Shown here piece after piece: positions 23,611-31,184 of a stretch of 64,000 nt of DNA; the first letter of the stretch is position 1; every line of letters starts with the position of its first letter. Under the pieces are notes generated by a model that worked only from the letters and a program-made list of their open reading frames with translations, ran no database searches and had not been told where the DNA came from. Made by a program: the position numbers and the translations under genes. The DNA lies in the NCBI GenBank assembly GCA_963836355.1, contig CAWIJO010000009.1, positions 62,001 through 126,000 on the forward strand. The letters run 5' to 3'. The DNA comes from Palsa-506 sp963836355. GTDB taxonomy: Bacteria; Actinomycetota; Actinomycetes; Streptosporangiales; Streptosporangiaceae.

Positions 23611-24042
23611 GTGACCACATCCGGGCCCGTCAAGCCGCCGCAGGGCCGCGGCACCCGGGTCCGCGGCACCCGGCAGGCGGAGGCACTCGCCGTCGCGCTG
23701 GCGAGCATGCCGGGATTCTGCAGTGCCCAGCAGATCCACGCCGAGCTGCGAAGCCAGGGCGAGCAGGTCGGCCTGACGACGGTCTACCGGCATCTGCAGG
23801 TACTCAGCCAGGACGGCACGGTCGACACGATCCGCGATGCCAGCGGCGAGACGCTCTACCGGCGTTGCCGCAGCGGCGCCCATCACCACCACCTGACCTG
23901 CCGCCGGTGCGGCACCAGCGTCGAGGTGGAAGGCCGCGCGGTCGAGCGGTGGGCCGATCAGGTCGCCGCCGAGGCCAGTTTCACAGATGTCGGGCACACG
24001 GTCGAGCTGTTCGGCCTATGCCCGGCCTGCGGCAAACTCTGA
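23611..24042 (+). CDS. zur: Zinc uptake regulator, Fur family (Zur)
   Basis: A 143-residue Fur-family repressor. The N-terminal winged helix contains GFCSAQQIHAELRSQGEQVGLTTVYRHLQVLSQDGTVD. The dimerisation domain follows, with the structural zinc pairs in LTCRRCG and CPACG and regulatory histidines in HHHHL. Sequence and size are closest to actinobacterial Zur, which shuts off zinc-uptake genes when zinc is plentiful. The GTG at 23611 is the only sensible start. It stands alone between the truncated YyaL gene and the homocysteine methyltransferase. Confidence 0.85.
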   Translation: MTTSGPVKPPQGRGTRVRGTRQAEALAVALASMPGFCSAQQIHAELRSQGEQVGLTTVYRHLQVLSQDGTVDTIRDASGETLYRRCRSGAHHHHLTCRRCGTSVEVEGRAVERWADQVAAEASFTDVGHTVELFGLCPACGKL

Positions 24043-24054
24043 TCCGGCTTGGTT

Positions 24055-24134
24055 AGGGAGGGCAGGATGCTACGGATGATTTCGGTGCTGAGGCCAGCGC
24101 CGAGCAGCCCGCGAATCTGCTGCACCCGGAATAC
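24055..24134 (-). pseudogene. Possible MerR-family remnant
   Basis: About 27 residues on the minus strand, VQQIRGLLGAGLSTEIIRSILPSL, match the dimerisation-proximal helix of MerR regulators (…IR.LL.AGLS...IR.ILP.L). No HTH or start codon is present. It may be a chance resemblance or the last trace of a deleted regulator. Confidence 0.3.
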
Positions 24135-24166
24135 CGCCGGCTCGCCGGGCTGGGCAGACTAGCCAG

Positions 24167-25201
24167 TCAGGCGTTCCAGGCCCCGCGGAAGGTGGCGTCC
24201 TTCGCCGTAACGACGTTTCTGAACATGGGGTGCAGTTCCAGCGCGGGCGAGTACTGGCCGGCCGGCACCACCCGGCCCAGTGCCTCGGCCATCGCGCGCA
24301 CATGGTGCGGAGCGCCGCCGCAGCAGATGCCGAGGTAATCCACGCCGAGATCGCGGGCGGCGCTGGCGAAATGCGCCATCTCGAAGCGGGTGCAGGCGAA
24401 GAGCTCAAGCGCCAGCGGGAAGACCCGGTCCACCTGGTCCGATCTCAGCGATTGCATCGTCGGGGATGCCTCGTCGGTGCGATACGGCACCGGCTGGGCA
24501 GCGACATGGCAGTCGACCGCCGCCCGTACCCCGGCCACCAGCGGCAGCATGGTCCGCGGGCCGCGGTCGCAGTTCAGCCCGACGATCGCGGCACCGTGGT
24601 CCGCCAGAATCTGGCAGGCCTGCACGTAGTCGTAACCGTCCCGGGTCTGTTCCGGCTGCGTCGTTGCCAGCGTCACCATCGCGGGCAGGCCGAGGTCCTG
24701 GCTGACCTGCAGGGCAATCAGCGCCTCCCCGAGGTAGTCATTGGTCTCGGAGATCACGAAGTCGATCCCCTCCTGCACCGCCCAGCCCAGCTGCTCCTCA
24801 TACATCGCCCGGACGGCAGCGCCGGACGCGGGATTATCCGGCTCGTAGGCCCAGGTGTTGCAGACGTTGCCGGCCACCAGCGCGCCGCCTTCGAGCGCCA
24901 CCTCCCTGGCAATCCGCACGGCCTGCCGGTTCATGGCCTCCAGGTCGCCTTCGCGGCCGACGTGGCGGAGCTTCTCGCGGTGCGCGTAATAGGTAAGCGC
25001 GACCATCACTTCCGACCCCGCGCGCAGGAACTCGCGATGCAGTTCCCGGACCGCGTCGGGGAAATCCAGTACCACCTCCGGGACGTACGGGCCTGCCTTG
25101 ATGTAACCGCGGCGCTCCAGTTCGAAGACGTACCCCTCCGCGCCGAGCACCGGGCCGGCGCTGAGCCGCTCGATGATCCCTGCCTGCGCTGTCTCGGTCA
25201 C
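24167..25201 (-). CDS. Homocysteine S-methyltransferase family protein
   Basis: A 344-residue zinc-dependent methyltransferase of the BHMT/MetH N-terminal type. The barrel start ERLSAGPVLGAEGYVFELERRGY is typical, as are GNVCNTWAYEP and DFVISETNDYLGEALIAL. Metal-binding cysteines are in VGLNCDRGP and the paired LGICCGGAPHHV near the C-terminus. Members transfer a methyl group from betaine, S-methylmethionine or a related donor to homocysteine. The GTG start overlaps the stop of the upstream FAD oxidoreductase gene (GTGA). The pairing with a sarcosine-oxidase-like enzyme suggests use of an N-methylated or betaine-like compound. Confidence 0.83.
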   Translation of the reverse strand: MTETAQAGIIERLSAGPVLGAEGYVFELERRGYIKAGPYVPEVVLDFPDAVRELHREFLRAGSEVMVALTYYAHREKLRHVGREGDLEAMNRQAVRIAREVALEGGALVAGNVCNTWAYEPDNPASGAAVRAMYEEQLGWAVQEGIDFVISETNDYLGEALIALQVSQDLGLPAMVTLATTQPEQTRDGYDYVQACQILADHGAAIVGLNCDRGPRTMLPLVAGVRAAVDCHVAAQPVPYRTDEASPTMQSLRSDQVDRVFPLALELFACTRFEMAHFASAARDLGVDYLGICCGGAPHHVRAMAEALGRVVPAGQYSPALELHPMFRNVVTAKDATFRGAWNA

Positions 25202-26403
25202 GATGCCGTATCTCCTGCCGATGCCAGGTCTGCCGCGGCGCCGCCGGAAAAGCGCCCGGGCGCGAACCGCCGGATGTCGTATACGGTGCCCTGCTGGATC
25301 GCAAGCTGGGCCAGCACCCGGCCCACCCAGGGCGCGAACTTGTATCCCGTGCCGCGCCACCCTACGCCGGTGAAGACACCTTGCACGCCGGGAACGGGCC
25401 CGAGGATGAAGTCATCATCCCCGACCAGGTCGTAGGAGCAGACATCGACGCCGCTGGCGGCGGCCACGTCCACCACCTCAGCGTCACGAAGGCCGGGCAT
25501 GCACTCGGCGACGAAGTCCTGCACACTGCCGATCCGGCTCGGTACCAGATCCGCGTCGGGCGGATGGTAGAACCCGATCTTGACGCCCGGCGTCCGGCCG
25601 TCGTAGATCGGGTGCCCGTAGATCCCGACGTCCAGGTAGGCGAACACCGGCAGCGCCTGCTCCGTGTAGCGGCCGCGCGCCGCGGCCGGCGGGATGAAGT
25701 ACTTGGACTGCACCGGCCGGTCCGGCCGCAGCGGAAAGCGGGCAGCGCAGCCAGGCAGCAGCCCGAGCACCTCGTTGGTGCCCAGGCCGGCGGTAATCAC
25801 CAGCACGTCGGACTGCTCAGCACCGCCCGTGGTGGCCACCTGCCAGCCGTCCGCGGACCTGGTGATGCCGGTTGTCTCCGCATGTTCGATCACGCGCACG
25901 CCGCGGGCGCGCAGCGCGTCTTGCAGGAAGCGGGTGACTGCCTGAACGTCGGCGAATCCCGCATCCACGTCCAGCCAGCCCGCGTCGGCGGTGAACTGCG
26001 GGAAGCGCTGCCGCAGCTCAGCGGCGGAAAGGGCGGCACGGCGCAATTGCAGCTGCGCAAGCACGGCAAAGCTGCGCACCGCGTAGCTGGCGGCCAGGTC
26101 CGGGGTAACGCTGTCCTTGATCAGGTTCAGGCAGCCGCAGTCGATCAGCAACGGCACGCCGGACAGCGCCTGCAGCTCCAGCCACAGCCGGCGTGATTCA
26201 AAGGCGAGCCGGGCGTATGTCGGATCGAGGAAGTCGTTGCGGACCGACCTGGTCAGGCAGAATGAGGCGGTGTCAGGGTCGCCGACCCGGGTCCGCTCCA
26301 GCACGGTCACGGATTCGGCGAACGGCGCCGCGTAGTACGCCGTCATCAGGCCCATCACGCCGCCGCCGATGATCGTCAGCCGCCTGCCCGTTGATCCTGC
26401 CAA
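25198..26403 (-). CDS. FAD-dependent oxidoreductase (DAO/sarcosine oxidase-like)
   Basis: A 401-residue flavoenzyme. The N-terminal dinucleotide-binding fold is RRLTIIGGGVMGLMTAYYAAPFAESVTVLER. The C-terminal block contains VGDDDFILGPVPGVQGVFTGVGWRGTGYKFAPWVGRVLAQL, the usual end of D-amino-acid/sarcosine-oxidase proteins. Such enzymes oxidise secondary or tertiary amines and amino acids. I chose the TTG at 26403 because it follows a GGGGGAG site and starts just before the FAD motif; no ATG or GTG lies nearby in frame. It is translationally coupled to the homocysteine methyltransferase. The substrate is not determined. Confidence 0.78.
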   Translation of the reverse strand: MAGSTGRRLTIIGGGVMGLMTAYYAAPFAESVTVLERTRVGDPDTASFCLTRSVRNDFLDPTYARLAFESRRLWLELQALSGVPLLIDCGCLNLIKDSVTPDLAASYAVRSFAVLAQLQLRRAALSAAELRQRFPQFTADAGWLDVDAGFADVQAVTRFLQDALRARGVRVIEHAETTGITRSADGWQVATTGGAEQSDVLVITAGLGTNEVLGLLPGCAARFPLRPDRPVQSKYFIPPAAARGRYTEQALPVFAYLDVGIYGHPIYDGRTPGVKIGFYHPPDADLVPSRIGSVQDFVAECMPGLRDAEVVDVAAASGVDVCSYDLVGDDDFILGPVPGVQGVFTGVGWRGTGYKFAPWVGRVLAQLAIQQGTVYDIRRFAPGRFSGGAAADLASAGDTAS

Positions 26404-26562
26404 TGCGCACGCTCCCCCGCCCAGCGGTCTCCGGCGGCGAGACCCGCCGCCGGCCAAGCACGACTCCCGTCGCGGCAGCACCTGCCAGCATCTGAGCAGT
26501 GTAGATCCGCCTGCTCCGGACCACGGATGGCCGGGCACGGCTGGAGCGCCTGGCAGTTCGGC

Positions 26563-27210
26563 TTACTGCGCGTCTCCGGCGGATTGGGCGGCGGGCGGGC
26601 CCGTTTGCAGCTGCCGCAGTTTGTCCAGGGCGTCCGCGTTGAGCTGCTGTGCGTCCGCGAGGACCGCGTCCTGCTGCTGCTGTGCTTTCTCGGCGGTCTG
26701 CTTCGCCAGCTCGGATGCGAGGCCACCTAGCTGGCGCACGCCAGCGTCGTCCACCAGCACATGGCTGGTGGTAAAAATCGCCACGCCTCGCACCCGCCGT
26801 TCTGCCTGCCCGGGCGGCGAGAGGGCGGCGCCGATCCTGGCCGCCTCGAACGGGTTCGTGGAGTGCGAGGTAAGCCTGTTACGTTCGGCGATAACCCATT
26901 TGTGGTATTTCATCACCTCGCCGCGGAGGGGCAGGGTCTGGATGTCTTCGGCGGTTAGCCCGAATCGCTTGCCCTTCCCGAAGCAGCGCGCGTACGCGAC
27001 CAGGGCTGCGGACCAGAGCGCCTGCGGCACCACCGGATCGCGCTCCCCCTCGGGCGTGACCAGCTCGGACAGCAGCCGCTTGCAGCATTCCATGACGAAC
27101 TGAAGGTCGCCGATGATCGATGCCTGATCGGCGAGAACCTGCGCCGACGGCAGATCAAGAGCGACCGTCAGCGCCAAGGCGTCCGGCGATGGTGCGTTCG
27201 TGCCGACCAT
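26563..27210 (-). CDS. Conserved hypothetical protein with glutamine-rich helical tail
   Basis: A 215-residue soluble protein that is mostly helical. The middle has ALWSAALVAYARCFGKGKRFGLT and VMKYHKWVIAERNRLTSHSTNPFEAARIG, a pattern seen in uncharacterised proteins around 180-220 residues. The C-terminal third is a long helix (LASELAKQTAEKAQQQQDAVLADAQQLNADALDKLRQL) that may form a coiled coil. It has a plausible ATG and balanced composition. It lies between the FAD oxidoreductase and the decayed lut genes, all on the minus strand. I cannot name a function. Confidence 0.6.
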   Translation of the reverse strand: MVGTNAPSPDALALTVALDLPSAQVLADQASIIGDLQFVMECCKRLLSELVTPEGERDPVVPQALWSAALVAYARCFGKGKRFGLTAEDIQTLPLRGEVMKYHKWVIAERNRLTSHSTNPFEAARIGAALSPPGQAERRVRGVAIFTTSHVLVDDAGVRQLGGLASELAKQTAEKAQQQQDAVLADAQQLNADALDKLRQLQTGPPAAQSAGDAQ

Positions 27211-27327
27211 AGGCCCCCGTTCCGGTTGGTACCTCCATGGTTACCCTGCGCGGAGAGTCTTGCATGGGCCAGCCGCGCTGCCGGTCTCACATAGTGACAA
27301 AGTCAGGCCGGCCGACCCGGCCGGCCA

Positions 27328-27754
27328 TCACGGCGGGCCGGCGATCAGGATGCGCAGGGTGCGCGGGCCATGCACGCCCTCGACCCGGGCCAGCTCGATG
27401 TCGCTGGTCGCGGACGGGCCGGAGTTCAGCATGTGCGGGCGGGCCGGATCGAGCCGGGACATGGCGTCGGGCAGGTCGGCCGCGATCTGATCGTGCCGGA
27501 CATCACCAGGTGGAAGTCCGGCACCAGGGTCAGCGCCCCGGCGGCTCTGGCCGGGTCCGTGATCGAGCACGATCGTGCCGTCTCGGCGACGGCGACAGCG
27601 CAGCCGGTGATGACGCCTGCCATCGCGTCGAGCGCCGCGGCGGACAGCGGCGGGTCATCCGCGGAGCAACGACGCCCGGGCCGGTCGGCGGACCGTCACG
27701 CCCGGCCGCGGCCCCGATCCGGCGCAGGATTTGCTCCCGCGAGCCGACGGTCAC
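27328..27754 (-). pseudogene. lutC: Decayed lutC (LUD-domain lactate utilisation protein)
   Basis: The frame starts at a GTG that overlaps the lutB remnant stop, reading VTVGSREQILRRIGAAAG. It then loses the reading frame more than once. Recognisable blocks are LDAMAGVITGCAVAVAETA, LTLVPDFHLVMSG and the conserved end GPSATSDIELARVEGVHGPRTL. The intact gene would be about 650 bp; here 427 bp remain, so a central stretch is deleted as well as frameshifted. LutC works with LutA and LutB to oxidise L-lactate to pyruvate. This copy cannot be functional. Confidence 0.85.
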
Positions 27755-28325
27755 CTGGCGTCTCCGTGCGTCCTGACCCAGGCGCGGAAGGACTCCGGCG
27801 GCGGCACGGGCGCGTCCCTGGTCTTGGTCCAGCCGTTCAGCGGCCGCGGCAGCCACCGGATCCGGCCTGACTTGCCGAGCAGCACCCGGCTCGCCGACAC
27901 GACGCGCTGCGCCAGGCCGGGCCGGCGGCCAGACCGCAGTACCCAGGCTGCCTGGCGCATCACAATCCGTTCCAAAGCAAGGGGTTTCGCTCTTCTTGCT
28001 TCGACCACCTCGGCGCGCAGGTGCACCAGCGCTTCGGGGATATTGATCGCGACCGGGCAGACCTCGTAGCACGCGCCGCAGAGCGTCGACGCGACGGCAG
28101 GGAAGCGTCGACCGGCGCCGTCACGCCACGCAGCTGGGGAGTGATGATCGCGCCGATCGGCCCAGGGTAGGGCGAGCCGTACGCGTGCCCGCCGACCCGC
28201 TCGTAGACCGGGCATACGTTCAGGCAGGCCGAGCAGCGGATGCAGCGAAGCGCCTGGCGGCCGATCGGGTCGGCGAGCGCGCTGGTCCGGCCGTTATCGA
28301 GCAGCACCAGGTGGAATTCGCGCCG
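27751..28325 (-). pseudogene. lutB: Decayed lutB (iron-sulfur lactate utilisation protein)
   Basis: The 3' part of lutB. It begins without a start at EFHLVLLDNGRTSALADP, continues with the 4Fe-4S motif LRCIRCSACLNVCPVYERVGG and GPIGAIITPQLRGV, then shifts frame before the second cluster motif TLCGACYEVCPVAINIPEALVHLRAEVVE. The C-terminus is intact and overlaps lutC. About 900 bp of the 5' half and all of lutA are missing. Loss at the 5' end lies next to the SDR gene, so a deletion probably joined the two. Confidence 0.87.
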
Positions 28326-28423
28326 ACCCGGCGGCCGGTCTATATCGTTTCATTATCCTAGCGGGCATGCTTGCCATGCCAATTGCCTAGGCCGCGCCGC
28401 CAGCCCGCGCAGGAGGAGTGCTC

Positions 28424-29308
28424 ATGTCTGGACCGCCGACGGAGTTCGATGGGCTTGCGGCGCTGGTCACCGGCGGCGCCTCGGGAATCGGCCTGGCCAC
28501 CGCGCGGCTGCTCGCCGCGCGCGGCGCGCGGGTGGCGATCCTGGACCGGGACATCCCGTGGGCCGGCACCAAAGCGGGCGGGCCGGAGGCGGGCGGGCCG
28601 GAGGCGGGCGGGCCGGAGGCGGGCGGGCCGGAGGCGGGCGGGCCGGAGGCGGGCGGGCCGGAGGCGGGCGGGCTGCACCTGGTTGTCGCTGACGTCACCG
28701 ACGACCGGGCGGTACGGGCTGCGGTCCGGTCCGCGGCGATTGCGCTCGGCGGAATTGACATCCTCGTCAACAACGCTGGCATCGGCGCGGCCGGCACCGT
28801 CGAGGACAACGACGACGACGAATGGCGCCGGGTGCTAGACGTAAACGTGCTCGGCGCGGTCCGGGTCAGCCGGGCGGCACTGCCGGAGCTTCGCCGGGCG
28901 GTGGCGCGCCATGGGCAGGCAGTCATCGTCAACACGTGTTCTATCGCGGCGGCGGCTGGCCTGCCGCAGCGCGCGCTCTACTCGGCCAGCAAGGGCGCGC
29001 TCTACTCGCTAACCCTCGCGATGGCCGCCGATCACGTGCGCGAGCACATCAGGGTCGCGTGCGTGACTCCGGGCACGGCCGACACGCCGTGGGTAGCCCG
29101 GCTGCTCGACGCCGCGCCAGACCCAGCGGCCGAGCGTGCCGCGCTGGCTGCCCGGCAGCCGACCGGGCGGCTGGTCACGGCCGAGGAAGTGGCCGCTGCG
29201 ATCGCCTACCTGGCCAGCCCGCTGGCCAGCGGCACGACCGGGATGGCGCTGGCCGTCGACGGCGGCATGGCCGGCCTGCGGGTGCGGCCGCCCGGCCAGC
29301 CCAGTTAG
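28424..29308 (+). CDS. SDR-family dehydrogenase with a minisatellite insertion
   Basis: A 294-residue short-chain dehydrogenase/reductase. It has the cofactor motif TGGASGIGLATARLL, NNAGIG, a serine in NTCSIAAAAG, the catalytic YSASK, and a C-terminal SGTTGMALAVDGGMAG. After the second beta strand (VAILDRD) six copies of AGGPE are inserted before VVADVTDD, lengthening the loop next to the cofactor ribose. The ATG at 28424 follows AGGAGGA. Located beside L-fuconate dehydratase, it is a candidate for the dehydrogenase step of oxidative fucose breakdown (2-keto-3-deoxy-fuconate or L-fucose dehydrogenase). That role is inferred from context. Confidence 0.85.
   Translation: MSGPPTEFDGLAALVTGGASGIGLATARLLAARGARVAILDRDIPWAGTKAGGPEAGGPEAGGPEAGGPEAGGPEAGGPEAGGLHLVVADVTDDRAVRAAVRSAAIALGGIDILVNNAGIGAAGTVEDNDDDEWRRVLDVNVLGAVRVSRAALPELRRAVARHGQAVIVNTCSIAAAAGLPQRALYSASKGALYSLTLAMAADHVREHIRVACVTPGTADTPWVARLLDAAPDPAAERAALAARQPTGRLVTAEEVAAAIAYLASPLASGTTGMALAVDGGMAGLRVRPPGQPS
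28574..28673 (+). repeat. 15-bp minisatellite inside the SDR gene
   Basis: Six complete, identical copies of GCGGGCGGGCCGGAG plus ten bases of a seventh. The unit is a multiple of three, so it adds AGGPE pentapeptides without breaking the frame. Exact identity between copies suggests recent expansion by slippage. Confidence 0.95.
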
Positions 29309-29427
29309 GGCGATCCGGGCCAGGGCGATCCGGGCCAGGGCGATCCGGGCCAGGGCCATCCGCGCCAGGGCGATCCGCGCCAGGGCCATCCGGGCCAGGG
29401 CGATCCGCGCTAGGGCGATCCGGGCTA
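29308..29427. repeat. 15-bp minisatellite after the SDR gene
   Basis: Eight copies of a 15-bp unit, GGGCGATCCGGGCCA, with scattered single-base variants (for example C for G at the fourth base, and CGC for GGG). The array starts in the SDR stop codon and fills most of the space before the fuconate dehydratase ribosome-binding site. Confidence 0.92.
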
Positions 29428-29492
29428 GGCCGGACGAGTCTGCCGGTCTAGCCCGGCCGTACGTGCAGATCCGCGAGCAGGGGAGGCAGCCA

Positions 29493-30806
29493 GTGACGAA
29501 GATACTGGGCTTCGAGACGCATGACATCCGCTTCCCGACGTCGGCGAACCTGGACGGCTCGGACGCGATGAACCCGAGCCCGGACTACTCGGCCGCCTAC
29601 CTGGTGCTGCGGACTGATGGTCCGGACGGCCTGGCCGGGCACGCGCACGTCTTCACCATCGGCCGGGGCAACGAAATCGAGCTCAGCGCCGTCCGCGCGA
29701 TGGAGCCTTTCCTGGCCGGCCGGGATGTGGACGAGATCCTCGCCGACCTCGGCGGGCTATCCCGCCAGCTGGTCGGCGACAGCCCGCTGCGCTGGCTCGG
29801 CCCGGAGCGGGGCGTTGTGCACATGGCGATCGGCGCGGTGCTGAACGCCTGCTGGGACCTGGCCGCCCGGCGCGCGGGAAAGCCGCTGTGGCGGCTGCTC
29901 GCCGACCTCTCCCCCGCGCAGATCGTCGACCTGGTCGACTTCCGCTATCTGACCGACGCGCTCACCCGGGACGAAGCCCGCGGGCTGCTGGAGCGCGGCG
30001 CGGCGGGCAAGGCCGAGCGGATGGAAATCCTGGCGCGGGACGGCTATCCGGCTTACGCGACCTCGCCTGGCTGGCTCGGCTACACCGACGAACGACTTGC
30101 CGAGCTATGCGCCGCGGCGGTCCGGGAGGGTTTCCTGCTGGTCAAGCTGAAGGTCGGGGCCAGCCTTGAGGATGACATCCGGCGCTGCGGCATCGCCCGT
30201 GACGTCGTCGGGGAGCAGGTCGGCATAGCGCTCGACGCAAACCAGGTCTGGGACGTGCCGGCCGCCATCCCGTGGGTGCGCGCGCTGGCCCCGGTGCGGC
30301 CCGAGTGGATCGAGGAGCCGACGAGCCCGGACGACATTTTGGGCACGGCGGCGATCCGCCGGGCGGTGAGCCCGATCCGGGTGGCTACCGGCGAGCATGT
30401 CTCCAACCGGGTGATCTTCAAGCAGCTGCTGCAGGCTGGCGCGATCGACATCATGCAGATCGACGCATGCCGGGTGGCCGGGGTCAACGAGAACATCGCC
30501 AACCTGCTGCTGGCCGCTAAGTTCGGGATTCCGGTGTGCCCGCATGCCGGCGGCGTCGGCCTTTGCGAGCTCGTCCAGCACCTGTCGATGTTCGACTACG
30601 CCGCGATCGGCGGGACGATGGACGGCCGCATGATCGAGTGGATCGATCACCTGCATGAGCATTTCACCGTGCCAGCCCGGGTGGCTGACGGCCGCTACGC
30701 GGCGCCGACCGCACCGGGCGCGTCATCCCAGATCCGGCCGGAGTCGGTCGCGGAGTTCGCCTTCCCGGCCGGACCCGCCTGGCGATCTCGCGAACAGTTA
30801 GCCTGA
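29493..30806 (+). CDS. L-fuconate dehydratase-like enolase-superfamily enzyme
   Basis: A 437-residue mandelate-racemase-group enzyme that would dehydrate L-fuconate to 2-keto-3-deoxy-L-fuconate. Family-specific blocks are TKILGFETHDIRFPTS at the start, YAATSPGWLGY-like YATSPGWLGYTDE, the KLKVG lysine motif (LLVKLKVGASLEDD), metal ligands in ALDANQVWDVP, WIEEPTSPDD and ATGEHVSNRV, and CPHAGGVGLCE near the end. GTG 29493 follows GGGAGG. Length and motifs match FucD/ENOSF1 proteins closely. With the SDR upstream it suggests non-phosphorylating L-fucose catabolism, whose products in one variant are pyruvate and L-lactate. Confidence 0.88.
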   Translation: MTKILGFETHDIRFPTSANLDGSDAMNPSPDYSAAYLVLRTDGPDGLAGHAHVFTIGRGNEIELSAVRAMEPFLAGRDVDEILADLGGLSRQLVGDSPLRWLGPERGVVHMAIGAVLNACWDLAARRAGKPLWRLLADLSPAQIVDLVDFRYLTDALTRDEARGLLERGAAGKAERMEILARDGYPAYATSPGWLGYTDERLAELCAAAVREGFLLVKLKVGASLEDDIRRCGIARDVVGEQVGIALDANQVWDVPAAIPWVRALAPVRPEWIEEPTSPDDILGTAAIRRAVSPIRVATGEHVSNRVIFKQLLQAGAIDIMQIDACRVAGVNENIANLLLAAKFGIPVCPHAGGVGLCELVQHLSMFDYAAIGGTMDGRMIEWIDHLHEHFTVPARVADGRYAAPTAPGASSQIRPESVAEFAFPAGPAWRSREQLA

Positions 30807-30811
30807 CTGCC

Positions 30812-30902
30812 CCCGGCGCCGCCTTTTGCCGGGCCGGACGAGCTACCGCCTTGCCGGACCGCCCCGGCGCCCGCCTTTTGCCGGGCCGGACGAGCTACCG
30901 CC
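30812..30902. repeat. Duplicated 39-40 bp segment
   Basis: Two near-identical copies (30812-30850 and 30863-30902) of a segment beginning CCCGGCGCCGCCTTTTGCC and ending GAGCTACCGCC. Each can fold as a short GC hairpin beside a TTTT run. They lie just after the fuconate dehydratase stop and may serve as terminators. Confidence 0.7.
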
Positions 30903-30990
30903 CGTCAGTGGTGAAGATGTGTCCGGCCAGGACCGGCAAGATCTTAACCACTGACTTGATCTTGAGCTTGCTGTGACTGATGTGACGCAC
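30895..30990 (-). CDS. Candidate 31-residue basic peptide
   Basis: A short minus-strand frame with a GGGAGG site seven bases before its GTG at 30990. It encodes 31 residues: a basic start (VRHISHSKLKIKSVVKI), a hydrophobic middle (LPVLAGHIF) and TTDGR before a TAG. Its lysine-, serine- and isoleucine-rich make-up is unlike the arginine/alanine/proline bias of shadow frames here. It lies downstream of the lipoprotein and C39-like peptidase genes on the same strand. It could be a secreted or modified peptide precursor or a membrane-active small protein; nothing proves expression. Confidence 0.4.
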   Translation of the reverse strand: MRHISHSKLKIKSVVKILPVLAGHIFTTDGR

Positions 30991-31078
30991 GATGCGCCTC
31001 CCGAGTGCCACGGCCGCTGAGATCGGCCCGCGCGGACGGGCTACCGTGCCCGGCGCGCGGACAGCGGCCGTTACCGGC

Positions 31079-31156
31079 GCGCGGGCAGCGGCCGAGATCA
31101 CCGTGGCGCGGGCAGCGGCCGAGATCACCGTGGCGCCGCAGCGGCCGAGATCACCG
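31079..31156. repeat. 27-bp minisatellite
   Basis: Two exact copies and one shortened copy of a 27-bp unit that starts GCGCGGGCAGCGGCCGAG and ends ATCACCGTG. The array lies between the small peptide candidate and the end of the lipoprotein gene, in non-coding sequence. Confidence 0.88.
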
Positions 31157-31184
31157 TGGCGCGGGTTGCCCTGCGTCAGGGCGC

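Noticed and set aside
28574..29427. Regularly spaced short repeats that could be mistaken for a CRISPR array
   Set aside because: Units follow each other head to tail with no spacers; they are minisatellites.
29136..29492. Upstream extension of the fuconate dehydratase frame through the 15-bp repeats
   Set aside because: It only encodes IRARA repeats and overlaps the SDR gene; the GTG at 29493 has a clear ribosome-binding site.
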